Source: Anaerolineales bacterium
Lineage (GTDB): Bacteria > Chloroflexota > Anaerolineae > 4572-78 > J111
NCBI GenBank assembly: GCA_012032575.1
Contig: JAAUSP010000282.1
Coordinates: forward strand, 1-9,365
Direction: 5' to 3'
Length of the DNA stretch: 9,365 nucleotides
Each line of letters begins with the position of its first letter. Position 1 is the first letter of the stretch. Below the pieces are notes generated by a model. It was given only the letters and a program-made list of their open reading frames with translations. It was not told the DNA's origin and ran no database searches. This document shows positions 1 to 5,199 of this stretch, piece after piece. The position numbers were made by a program, and so were the translations under genes.

Positions 1-2
1 GA

Positions 3-1085
3 AAAAATTTAACAACAAAAACCAATGGGGTCACGCCTCGGCGCTTTGTGAAGCTGGCCAATCCACAACTGGCCGATTTGATCAGCGCCAAAATCGGCGA
101 TACCTGGCTGAACAATCTGGAACAACTGCAAGAGTTGGAAACTTACGCCGATGATGCGCAATTTTGCCAGGCCTGGCGGCAGGTGAAACGGGCCAACAAG
201 CAAAGGCTGGCCGATTACATCCTCAAACAACAAGGCATAACCATCAACTCCGATTCTATGTTTGATGTTATGGTCAAACGGCTGCATGAGTATAAGCGGC
301 AGCATCTCAAGGCGCTGCATATCATCACCCTGTATAACCGGCTCAAAGCCAACCCCAACCTCGACATCGTCCCGCGCACCTTTATCTTTGGGGCCAAGGC
401 CGCGCCGGGCTATTTTATGGCCAAACGGGTCATCAAACTCATCAACGCCATTGGCGAGGTGGTCAATCACGATCCAGCCATTGGCGACCGGCTGAAGGTG
501 ATCTTTTTAGCCAATTTCAATGTAAATCTGGGCCAGCAGGTCTATCCGGCGGCAGATCTTTCGGAGCAAATCTCCCTGGCCGGCAAGGAAGCTTCGGGCA
601 CCGGAAATATGAAATTCGCCCTGAATGGGGCTGTAACCATCGGCACGCTGGATGGGGCCAATGTTGAAATCCGCGAGCGTGTAGGGGCTGACAACTTTTT
701 CCTGTTTGGCCTGACGGCTGAGGACGTGCTGCGCTTAAAGGAACGGGGCTACAACCCTCTGGATTATTACCACCACCAGCCAGAACTAAAACAGGCTATT
801 GACCAAATTGCGTCCGGTTATTTCTCTCATGGGGATGCCGACATCTTCAGGCCGCTGGTTGACGCCTGGCTCTATCACGATGAATATATGGCCTTGATTG
901 ATTATCAAGCCTATATCGCCAGCCAGGATGAAGTGGACCGCGCCTATCGTGAGACCGACCACTGGACCCGGATGTCAATCCTTAACGTCGCCCGGAGTGG
1001 CTTCTTCTCCTCAGATCGAACCATTCACCAATATTGCGAAGAAATCTGGCGAGTTAAGCCGGTTCGGGTTTCTGACGAACTATAA
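3..1085 (+). CDS. glgP: Glycogen/maltodextrin phosphorylase, C-terminal part (5' end outside window)
   Basis: Phosphorolyses alpha-1,4-glucan ends to glucose-1-phosphate in the cytoplasm, with pyridoxal phosphate (PLP) as cofactor. The frame is open from base 3, before the GTG at 48, and reads [15 protein letters not shown], a conserved block from the middle of the family. The gene therefore starts upstream of the window and 48 is not its start. Visible family motifs are [10 protein letters not shown] (about 270-310), [17 protein letters not shown] (about 390-440) and the PLP block [10 protein letters not shown]. The PLP-binding lysine is the AAA codon at 612-614, followed by [17 protein letters not shown]. 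About 155 residues follow that lysine, which is close to normal, so the C-terminus looks complete. The gene ends at TAA 1083-1085 and converges on a minus-strand gene. Glycogen versus maltodextrin preference cannot be read from this half. Confidence 0.95.
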   Translation, partial: KNLTTKTNGVTPRRFVKLANPQLADLISAKIGDTWLNNLEQLQELETYADDAQFCQAWRQVKRANKQRLADYILKQQGITINSDSMFDVMVKRLHEYKRQHLKALHIITLYNRLKANPNLDIVPRTFIFGAKAAPGYFMAKRVIKLINAIGEVVNHDPAIGDRLKVIFLANFNVNLGQQVYPAADLSEQISLAGKEASGTGNMKFALNGAVTIGTLDGANVEIRERVGADNFFLFGLTAEDVLRLKERGYNPLDYYHHQPELKQAIDQIASGYFSHGDADIFRPLVDAWLYHDEYMALIDYQAYIASQDEVDRAYRETDHWTRMSILNVARSGFFSSDRTIHQYCEEIWRVKPVRVSDEL

Positions 1086-1107
1086 TGGATTGTTGCTCCG
1101 TTTTGCC

Positions 1108-1563
1108 TTAAATTTGTTTAAGACCGACAATATCGCAATTCGCTAAAAGGTTGAAGGATTGGATTAAGCGGTCTCCAATCCTCCAACCTGCCAAATTGAC
1201 CTGTAAATCACCATTAATCTGCGCCCCCTTGACCTGAGCGTTGCGCCCCTGCTTGATCTGAACGCTGCCACCCACCACCGTGCTCAGCACGACAACTTTG
1301 GCATGCCCTTCGGTCTGAATGTTGCCGTCAATTTTGGCCCCATCAGTTTTCAATTGAGCGCCGGTTTTGACAATCACGTTACCTTCAACACGGGTTCCGT
1401 TCAGGGTACAACTGGCCCCATCGGGCACCACCACATTATCACGGGTAACTTTGCCCAGCGTACCCCGGCACACAAAATCATCCGCCGACGCCGGGGAAAC
1501 ATTGCCGACCAATAACAGAACCATAACCAGCAGACTCAAGGCGAACATCAGTTGCTTTTTCAT
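1108..1563 (-). CDS. Small secreted beta-helix / bactofilin-like repeat protein, C-terminus altered
   Basis: A 151-residue protein exported by a signal peptide: basic MKKQ start, hydrophobic core about residues 5-21, likely cleavage after ASA at 27. The mature part has short degenerate repeats of the type GTRVEGNVIVKTGAQL, GAKIDGNIQTEG and GAQINGDLQV. Regular glycine/asparagine turns alternate with valine-rich strands, as in right-handed parallel beta-helix or bactofilin-like folds. Two cysteines (about 32 and 52) could form a disulfide. The ATG at 1563 is chosen because AAGGAG lies 10 nt upstream (1574-1579) and the signal peptide begins there; the open frame upstream to 1641 has neither. 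The last 25 residues (from WRIGD, about 127) lose the repeat pattern and are encoded by the inverted repeat at 1149-1188 and beyond, so the native end has probably been replaced. Function unknown. Confidence 0.7.
   Translation of the reverse strand: MKKQLMFALSLLVMVLLLVGNVSPASADDFVCRGTLGKVTRDNVVVPDGASCTLNGTRVEGNVIVKTGAQLKTDGAKIDGNIQTEGHAKVVVLSTVVGGSVQIKQGRNAQVKGAQINGDLQVNLAGWRIGDRLIQSFNLLANCDIVGLKQI
1149..1188. repeat. 15-bp inverted repeat between convergent genes
   Basis: GGTTGAAGGATTGGA (1149-1163) and its complement TCCAATCCTCCAACC (1174-1188) form a 15-bp stem with one mismatch and a 10-nt loop. It lies between the ends of the glycogen phosphorylase gene (+) and the beta-helix gene (-), inside the last codons of the latter. 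It could act as a bidirectional RNA 3'-end structure, but no clear T tract follows on either strand. The GATTGGA core recurs in the repeat at 7540-7579, which suggests a family of short intergenic repeats. Confidence 0.75.
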
Positions 1564-1605
1564 AAGAATTAATCTCCTTACACTAATAATTATTTTCGAT
1601 TTGTT

Positions 1606-1642
1606 GGTGAAGGTCTTTGAGCGCGCTTCATCAACCTTCACC
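1606..1642. repeat. 9-bp inverted repeat in the divergent intergenic region
   Basis: GGTGAAGGT (1606-1614) pairs with ACCTTCACC (1634-1642). The 19-bp loop contains the small palindrome AGCGCGCT (1620-1627). It lies 43 bp upstream of the beta-helix gene start and upstream of the divergent sigma-like gene. It could be an operator or a leader hairpin; the sequence alone does not decide. Confidence 0.45.
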
Positions 1643-1683
1643 CTAACAGAGCCGCCAACCTCTCAGGAAATACATACCGGTCC

Positions 1684-1704
1684 AAAATTGATTGCATCAA
1701 TTTT
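1684..1704. promoter_or_regulatory. 21-bp palindrome, operator-like
   Basis: AAAATTGAT-TGC-ATCAATTTT is a perfect 9-bp inverted repeat with a 3-bp centre. It sits just upstream of the predicted -35 of the sigma-like gene, in the region shared with the divergent secreted-protein gene. Position and symmetry suit a dimeric regulator. No cognate regulator is identifiable in the window. Confidence 0.45.
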
Positions 1705-1709
1705 GAAGT

Positions 1710-1738
1710 TTTTCAAATAACCCCTCATCCTGTATACT
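1710..1738 (+). promoter_or_regulatory. Possible sigma-70 promoter of the sigma/partner fusion gene
   Basis: TATACT (1733-1738) is a good -10, preceded 17 bp earlier by the weak -35 TTTTCA (1710-1715). It gives a leader of about 25 nt before the ATG at 1771, which has AAAGGAG at 1762-1768. Confidence 0.4.
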
Positions 1739-1770
1739 GCCAGCCAGAATCGGGAACAGCCAAAGGAGAT

Positions 1771-2607
1771 ATGGAACCAACCAACACCGAGTTGATCCAG
1801 GGCTGCCGCCGCGGCGACAGCGCCGCCTGGGAAGCACTGCTTGAACGCTACCAACGGCTGGTTTACAGCATCCCCCGCCGGGCCGGCCTGGACGAAGACC
1901 GTTCCGCCGAGGTATTCCAGCGGGTGTTTAGTAAACTGGTGGAATATCTGGATCGGATTGAACAACCGGACCGGATTGGGGCCTGGCTGGCAACCACCGC
2001 CCGGCACGAAATGTGGCATTTCAACCAGCGGGAAAGTGCTACCCAGCCCTTGAATGTCGGCGATGACTCCGACGACGAAACCACCGCGTTGCCCGATGAC
2101 GCGCCTCTGCCCGATGAGATCATCTTGCGCCTGGAAGAGCAGCATACCGTGCTGGAGCAGGTGATTGGCCTGATGCGTACCGATGCCAGCGAGGATGCGC
2201 CGCCGGCCGTTATTACCCGCGCCCGGCGCTTGTTTCAGCCCCGCGCTGTTCCGGCCCCAACCGGGCGGCGGCGTATTGCGGCTTTGCTGCAATTTGACAG
2301 CTTGCAGCGTCCGTTGGCGTTGGGTGTGCGCAGTGGTCAGCCGGCGGCGCGACAACTGCTGCTCAAAGCCGAAAGCTTTGACCTGGACGTGCGCATCACC
2401 CCCACCCGTGCCGCCTGGCAGGTCGCCGGACAGGTTCTCGGCCTGGAAGCGAGCGGGCAGGTCGAATTGCAGGGCGATACTGCCACCGTTCAGGCTGATC
2501 TGAACGATCTGGGTGAATTCAGCCTGCCCCCCCCGTCCCGTCAGGCAGTTACAATCTCTTGCTTCACCTGGCCGACCTCGACGTGGAACTGCCCACTTTA
2601 TATATAG
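1771..2607 (+). CDS. ECF sigma region 2 fused to the C-terminal half of its partner protein; frameshifted end
   Basis: The start is firm: ATG with AAAGGAG two bases upstream. Residues about 8-90 are sigma-70 region 2 of an ECF-type factor (DSAAWEALLERYQRLVYS, then AWLATTARHEMWHF), the part that binds core RNA polymerase and the -10. After an acidic linker and LEEQHTVLEQ (121-130), sigma region 4, which should follow, is absent. Instead, from about VIGLMRTDASEDAPPAVITRA (131 on), the protein matches my memory of the C-terminal part of the anti-sigma-like partner usually encoded next door in Chloroflexota: RRRIAALLQFDS, RQLLLKAESFDLDVRI, GQVLG, LNDLGEFSLPP. An in-frame deletion appears to have joined two genes near 2155-2170. 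At the 3' end the family pattern continues in another frame as GSYNLLLHLADLDVELP to TAA 2613-2615. The shift falls at the eight-C run 2527-2534; six or nine C would restore it. Probably not a functional promoter-specific sigma factor, though a regulatory role cannot be excluded. Confidence 0.8.
   Translation: MEPTNTELIQGCRRGDSAAWEALLERYQRLVYSIPRRAGLDEDRSAEVFQRVFSKLVEYLDRIEQPDRIGAWLATTARHEMWHFNQRESATQPLNVGDDSDDETTALPDDAPLPDEIILRLEEQHTVLEQVIGLMRTDASEDAPPAVITRARRLFQPRAVPAPTGRRRIAALLQFDSLQRPLALGVRSGQPAARQLLLKAESFDLDVRITPTRAAWQVAGQVLGLEASGQVELQGDTATVQADLNDLGEFSLPPPSRQAVTISCFTWPTSTWNCPLYI
2527..2534 (+). other. Poly-C tract at the frameshift site
   Basis: Eight C bases follow CTG (2524-2526). With eight, the downstream frame reads the non-family tail SRQAVTISCF and stops at 2607. 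With six or nine, it reads PVPSGSYNLLLHLADLDVELP and stops at 2615. The tract can be a sequencing or assembly error, a fixed frameshift, or a slippage-prone switch. Confidence 0.7.
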
Positions 2608-2780
2608 GAATATAAGGTGCAGCCAGCAGAACTGGCCCGGATACAGCCCTGGTAGAATTCCTTAATAACAACTTCCACGTTGGCTAATGCTTCTTGATAC
2701 GAACTTCCATCTGCCATACAGTCCAGCAATTCCAGCACTTCGGCAATAAACGCCTCGTCTTTGTCGCTCCAATGGGGTAG
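2598..2780 (-). pseudogene. Relic of a HicB-family antitoxin
   Basis: Between the stop codon at 2781-2783 and TAA at 2598-2600 the minus strand is open. It reads HWSDKDEAFIAEVLELL, then DCMADGSSYQEALANVEVVI, then KEF. This is the characteristic core of short HicB (UPF0150) antitoxins, where the family usually has WSDEDEAF, ELPGCMADG and YEEALANVEVVIQEW. The N-terminal strand and any start codon are missing, and after KEF the sequence leaves the family pattern. No hicA lies beside it. It overlaps the end of the sigma-like gene antisense. I read it as a decayed toxin-antitoxin remnant, distinct from the intact pair at 8083-8528. Confidence 0.65.
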
Positions 2781-3212
2781 TCAAGAGCGCCCCGGTTTTC
2801 TGGCGGCCTCCACCAAAGCCTTTTTCAGTATTTCTGGGCTGGCCGGAACCACCTCTTTATCGTTGACATACAGCTTGCCTTCCCGAACCCCAATCAAAAT
2901 GTATTGATACGCCTCCGCGCTTTTAGGGTCAGGCTTACGCGCCTCCGAAATAGACCCTTGCCAGGCCAGGCTGATGGCCCGGTCATAACGCTGAGTTTGT
3001 TCAAACACGTCGAGGATGCCTTTTCCATCCAATAGAGCTTTCTGCACCTGGCGCAGCAAATTGAGCGCATCCGCCTGGCGCAAAAGATCAGCCGCCTGTT
3101 GGACTCGTTGGGCCTGCAAAACACTCAGGTCCACCACTTCTTCGACCGGCTGGCGGCTGGCTTTATCCCGTTCGCGCAGTTGACGGAGTTGGTTTAACCA
3201 ATCATCGCTCAT
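2781..3212 (-). CDS. Hypothetical cytoplasmic protein, helical, 143 aa
   Basis: I do not recognise a named family. ATG at 3212 has AAGAGGA 10 nt upstream (3223-3229), a credible ribosome site. The first two thirds (about residues 3-95) are predicted helical, rich in Gln, Arg, Leu and Ala, with coiled-coil-like stretches (LNQLRQLRERDKASR, VLQAQRVQQAADLLRQ, LNLLRQVQKALL). There is no signal peptide or membrane segment. The C-terminal part (about 99-135) changes character: YQYILIGVREGKLYVNDKEV resembles two beta strands with a turn, followed by a helix of the PEILKKALVEAA type. It ends at TGA 2781-2783, and the HicB relic follows in the same frame. Transcription runs away from the inverted repeat at 3252-3313. 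The clean reading frame and ribosome site make it likely a real gene. Confidence 0.7.
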   Translation of the reverse strand: MSDDWLNQLRQLRERDKASRQPVEEVVDLSVLQAQRVQQAADLLRQADALNLLRQVQKALLDGKGILDVFEQTQRYDRAISLAWQGSISEARKPDPKSAEAYQYILIGVREGKLYVNDKEVVPASPEILKKALVEAARKPGRS

Positions 3213-3251
3213 GGCAAGTATATCCTCTTAAAGTACAGAAATATGTTTGGG

Positions 3252-3313
3252 ACGTGTTGCGTATTGCGTAAATCAAAACAAACGGAACACGCAACACGCA
3301 ATACGCAACACGT
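3252..3313. repeat. 18-bp perfect inverted repeat, intergenic
   Basis: ACGTGTTGCGTATTGCGT (3252-3269) is perfectly complementary to 3296-3313 across a 26-nt loop. The loop end and right arm also carry repeats of CACGCAA (AACACGCAACACGCAA), as if built from a short unit. It fills the gap between two minus-strand genes and could form a strong hairpin downstream of the SH3b gene (3' end at 3364), but no T tract follows. Best read as an intergenic palindromic repeat that may double as a transcript 3'-end structure. Confidence 0.85.
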
Positions 3314-3363
3314 TATCTTATCTTAATTCTGGAACTACTTCAAGCCCCCTTCCTCCAACCTAA

Positions 3364-4128
3364 TCACTTCATCGCCGGGTCACACCCTGTTACCCCCCGG
3401 CCCGGCGACTGGCCGAAGGTGCCGGTCCAAACAATCTCATTATTTTGGAACAACTGCATGGCTTTGTCAAAAGGCAGCGTCTCTGCGCCGCCTTCAAAGC
3501 GGGCCACCGGGTTTTCGCGGATCAGCACCAGCGAGCCGCCGGTGTATTTGAACAGCACATTATCCTGGCCCATCACAAAATCGCCCGCGTGCGGCCCAAT
3601 CACATTGCCCTCTTGCAGCGAAATAGTAGGGTTGTTGAGGCCGCCGTGCGAAGCACAGGTAAAACTTTGGGCGTTGTGCAGCACCATTGGGATTTTGTTG
3701 AGCACGTCGTTAACTTTGGGGTTATTAATATCGTAAGCCAGCGGCGGAGCTTCGACCACAGGCAAGCTGTTCAGTGAAGACGAGTCAATTTTGACCAGAG
3801 CGGCGTCGGCAGTGACCCATACCTGCTCGGCGGCATCCGATTTGACGCGCAGCCACTTGCCGTCTTCGGTTCGGCCAATTACCGTCACCTCGCTGTTGGC
3901 CGGAACATTCCCCACAATCGCATAATTGGTGCCCGGCCCGCTGCGCAAATTGACCTTGCTCAGCACTCCGGCCTTGATTTCTACCGTATTGGCCGCGGGC
4001 GACGCCTCGACTGCGGGGGTCGCCGGGGCGGGGGTAACACTGCTGCAAGCATTGGTATAAAACAAAACAAGTAAAACGATAATGACAATCAGGGCCACCA
4101 CAATACCAATATTCTGTTTCTGTTTCAT
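3364..4128 (-). CDS. Membrane-anchored SH3b-domain protein
   Basis: A 254-residue protein. Start ATG at 4128 has a perfect AGGAGG five bases upstream (4134-4139). Residues about 7-25 form one hydrophobic segment after a KQKQN start, so the protein is anchored in or exported across the membrane. A cysteine at 28 (TNACSS) resembles a weak lipobox, but the Thr-Asn-Ala before it is not canonical. A Pro/Ala/Thr-rich linker (31-48) leads into a bacterial SH3 domain (about 49-113) with the hallmark VNLRSGPGTNYAIVG, then GKWLRVKS and VWVTADAALV. SH3b domains usually bind cell-wall peptides or other extracellular ligands. The C-terminal half (about 130-254) has a patterned beta-rich sequence with cysteines at 158 and 249 that I do not recognise. 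It has its own promoter and a long structured leader. Confidence 0.85.
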   Translation of the reverse strand: MKQKQNIGIVVALIVIIVLLVLFYTNACSSVTPAPATPAVEASPAANTVEIKAGVLSKVNLRSGPGTNYAIVGNVPANSEVTVIGRTEDGKWLRVKSDAAEQVWVTADAALVKIDSSSLNSLPVVEAPPLAYDINNPKVNDVLNKIPMVLHNAQSFTCASHGGLNNPTISLQEGNVIGPHAGDFVMGQDNVLFKYTGGSLVLIRENPVARFEGGAETLPFDKAMQLFQNNEIVWTGTFGQSPGRGVTGCDPAMK

Positions 4129-4303
4129 AGGATCCTCCTGAAATACCGATACTGATTTTTAGAAAAGTCTGAGGCTGAAGGTGATTTCTATGAGTAAGTT
4201 TCAATGGGGTGACAGCTAAAGGAATTAGCCGCTAAAGTTGGGTGCGACCTGTTGCTCCTTTCTGAAGCAAAAAGAACTTCATACAGTCGTAAGGCCGGTG
4301 ATG

Positions 4304-4354
4304 TGCTATCAGGGGTCGAAGGAGAACTCGGCGATAGCAGACTGAGTTCTCCTT
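4304..4354 (-). ncRNA. Structured leader with pseudoknot potential upstream of the SH3b gene
   Basis: AAGGAGAACTC (4319-4329) and GAGTTCTCCTT (4344-4354) form a perfect 11-bp stem. TGCTATC (4304-4310) pairs with GATAGCA (4333-4339), which lies in the loop of the first stem. This is the geometry of an H-type pseudoknot, or of two alternative hairpins. Read from the minus strand, the first stem begins at the expected transcription start of the SH3b gene, about 225 nt before its ATG. Smaller hairpins follow at 4263-4281 and 4215-4229. It could be a cis-regulatory RNA. It matches no riboswitch class I can recall. Confidence 0.45.
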
Positions 4355-4361
4355 AATAAAA

Positions 4362-4370
4362 ATTATACCA
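4362..4370 (-). promoter_or_regulatory. Extended -10 promoter for the SH3b gene
   Basis: On the minus strand the sequence reads TGGTATAAT, a perfect extended -10 (TGn before TATAAT at 4362-4367). No good -35 is spaced correctly; extended -10 promoters often do not need one. Transcription would start near 4355, exactly at the outer edge of the 11-bp stem, leaving a leader of about 225 nt before the ATG at 4128. Confidence 0.55.
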
Positions 4371-4408
4371 AAAAATCGGCAGACATGAATTATCAATCGG
4401 CCAAATTC

Positions 4409-4990
4409 TCACCCGGAGAGTTCCAAAAAATTCTTTAATATCTGTTTGCCCATCGGCGTGCCGATGGACTCCGGATGCACCTGGATGCCATAAATGGGAT
4501 AGGTTTTGTGCTGAACGCCCATGATAATCCCATCCTGGGTTGCCGCCGTTATCTCCAGACAGGCCGGCAAGGTTTCGCGCTCGCCGATGAGAGAGTGATA
4601 GCGCATGCCTTCAAAGGCACTGCCGATGCCCTTAAAAATTCCCTGCCCGCTGTGATAAACGAGGCTGGGCTTGCCGTGCATCACCTGGGGCGCTCTGACC
4701 ACCCGCCCGCCAAAAGCATGAATAATGCCCTGGTGGCCCAAACAGACGCCCAGGACAGGCGTGGTGGGTCCCATTTCTAAAATGACCCGTTTGCAAATGC
4801 CAAAATAAGCCGGGTTTTCAGGATTCCCCGGCCCCGGCGAGATGATGATTCGATCTGGTTCCAGCGCCTTAAATTCTGCAAACGTTTTTTCATCATTACG
4901 GACGACCAATGCTTTTCCAAAAATCTCGCCGATAAACTGATAGAGGTTATAGGTAAAAGAGTCATAATTATCGAGAATAACAACCTTCAT
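4409..4990 (-). CDS. pabA: Aminodeoxychorismate synthase glutaminase subunit (PabA/TrpG family)
   Basis: A class I glutamine amidotransferase of 193 residues that hydrolyses glutamine and channels ammonia to the synthase partner, here PabB. It begins MKVVILDNYDSFTYNL, the usual family start. The oxyanion segment is SPGPGNP (51-57), the nucleophile Cys83 is in GVCLGHQ, and His172 and Glu174 of the catalytic triad are in VHPESIGT. The start is set at 4990, not at the longer open frame reaching 5071: the extra 27 residues are not family-like and their first codons come from the palindromic element at 5065-5157. Only a weak GGTG lies upstream. The family does not separate PabA from TrpG (it is often amphibolic), so the name rests on the pabB and pabC neighbours. 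It lies 209 bp downstream of pabB. Confidence 0.9.
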   Translation of the reverse strand: MKVVILDNYDSFTYNLYQFIGEIFGKALVVRNDEKTFAEFKALEPDRIIISPGPGNPENPAYFGICKRVILEMGPTTPVLGVCLGHQGIIHAFGGRVVRAPQVMHGKPSLVYHSGQGIFKGIGSAFEGMRYHSLIGERETLPACLEITAATQDGIIMGVQHKTYPIYGIQVHPESIGTPMGKQILKNFLELSG

Positions 4991-5064
4991 CCAGTCACCG
5001 CTTGACAGTTGTTTAGTATGGGCTTGTGTAAATTCGTCACGATTTGATGTTCCCGGTTCTTGAT

Positions 5065-5157
5065 ATGTCATTTCGAGCGCCAGCGAGAAATCTCCTCGTT
5101 TGTTATAGCATTTTTGGCAGCGGCCATGAAGATTCCTCCCTGCGGTCGGAATGACAT
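5065..5157. repeat. Palindromic intergenic element, copy A (REP/MITE-like)
   Basis: The ends are ATGTCATTTCGA (5065-5076) and TCGGAATGACAT (5146-5157), an inverted pair with one mismatch. The arms continue imperfectly inward: GCGAGAAATCT on the left and the complement of GGGAGGAATCTT on the right. The same ends and the GAGAAATCTC core occur in copy B at 7619-7732. It occupies the gap between pabB and pabA. I know this ATGTCATTTCGA type of sequence as a high-copy intergenic repeat in several bacterial phyla, probably non-autonomous. No transposase is in the window. Confidence 0.8.
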
Positions 5158-5199
5158 GATTTCTGCGGAGGTATATGCTTGCCTTAATTTCGTCAAGAA

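Noticed and set aside
9..470. 153-residue minus-strand frame
   Set aside because: Antisense shadow of glycogen phosphorylase with no independent support.
1663..2355. 230-residue minus-strand frame
   Set aside because: Antisense shadow of the sigma-like gene, low-complexity composition and no start signal.
3252..3313. CRISPR array or tRNA in the repeat-rich gaps
   Set aside because: There are no direct repeats with regular spacers, only inverted repeats, and no tRNA cloverleaf or CCA end was found in any gap.
4242..4354. 5' fragment of a group II intron (GTGCGAC at 4242-4248 followed by structured RNA, plus strand)
   Set aside because: GTGCGAC is a common short motif, no reverse transcriptase or domain V is visible, and I could not match the following helices with confidence. 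It remains an alternative reading of the structured leader.
4409..5071. Longer 220-residue version of PabA starting at 5071
   Set aside because: The extra 27 residues do not resemble the family, the ATG lies inside the palindromic element, and the family start MKVVILDNYDSFTYNL begins at 4990.
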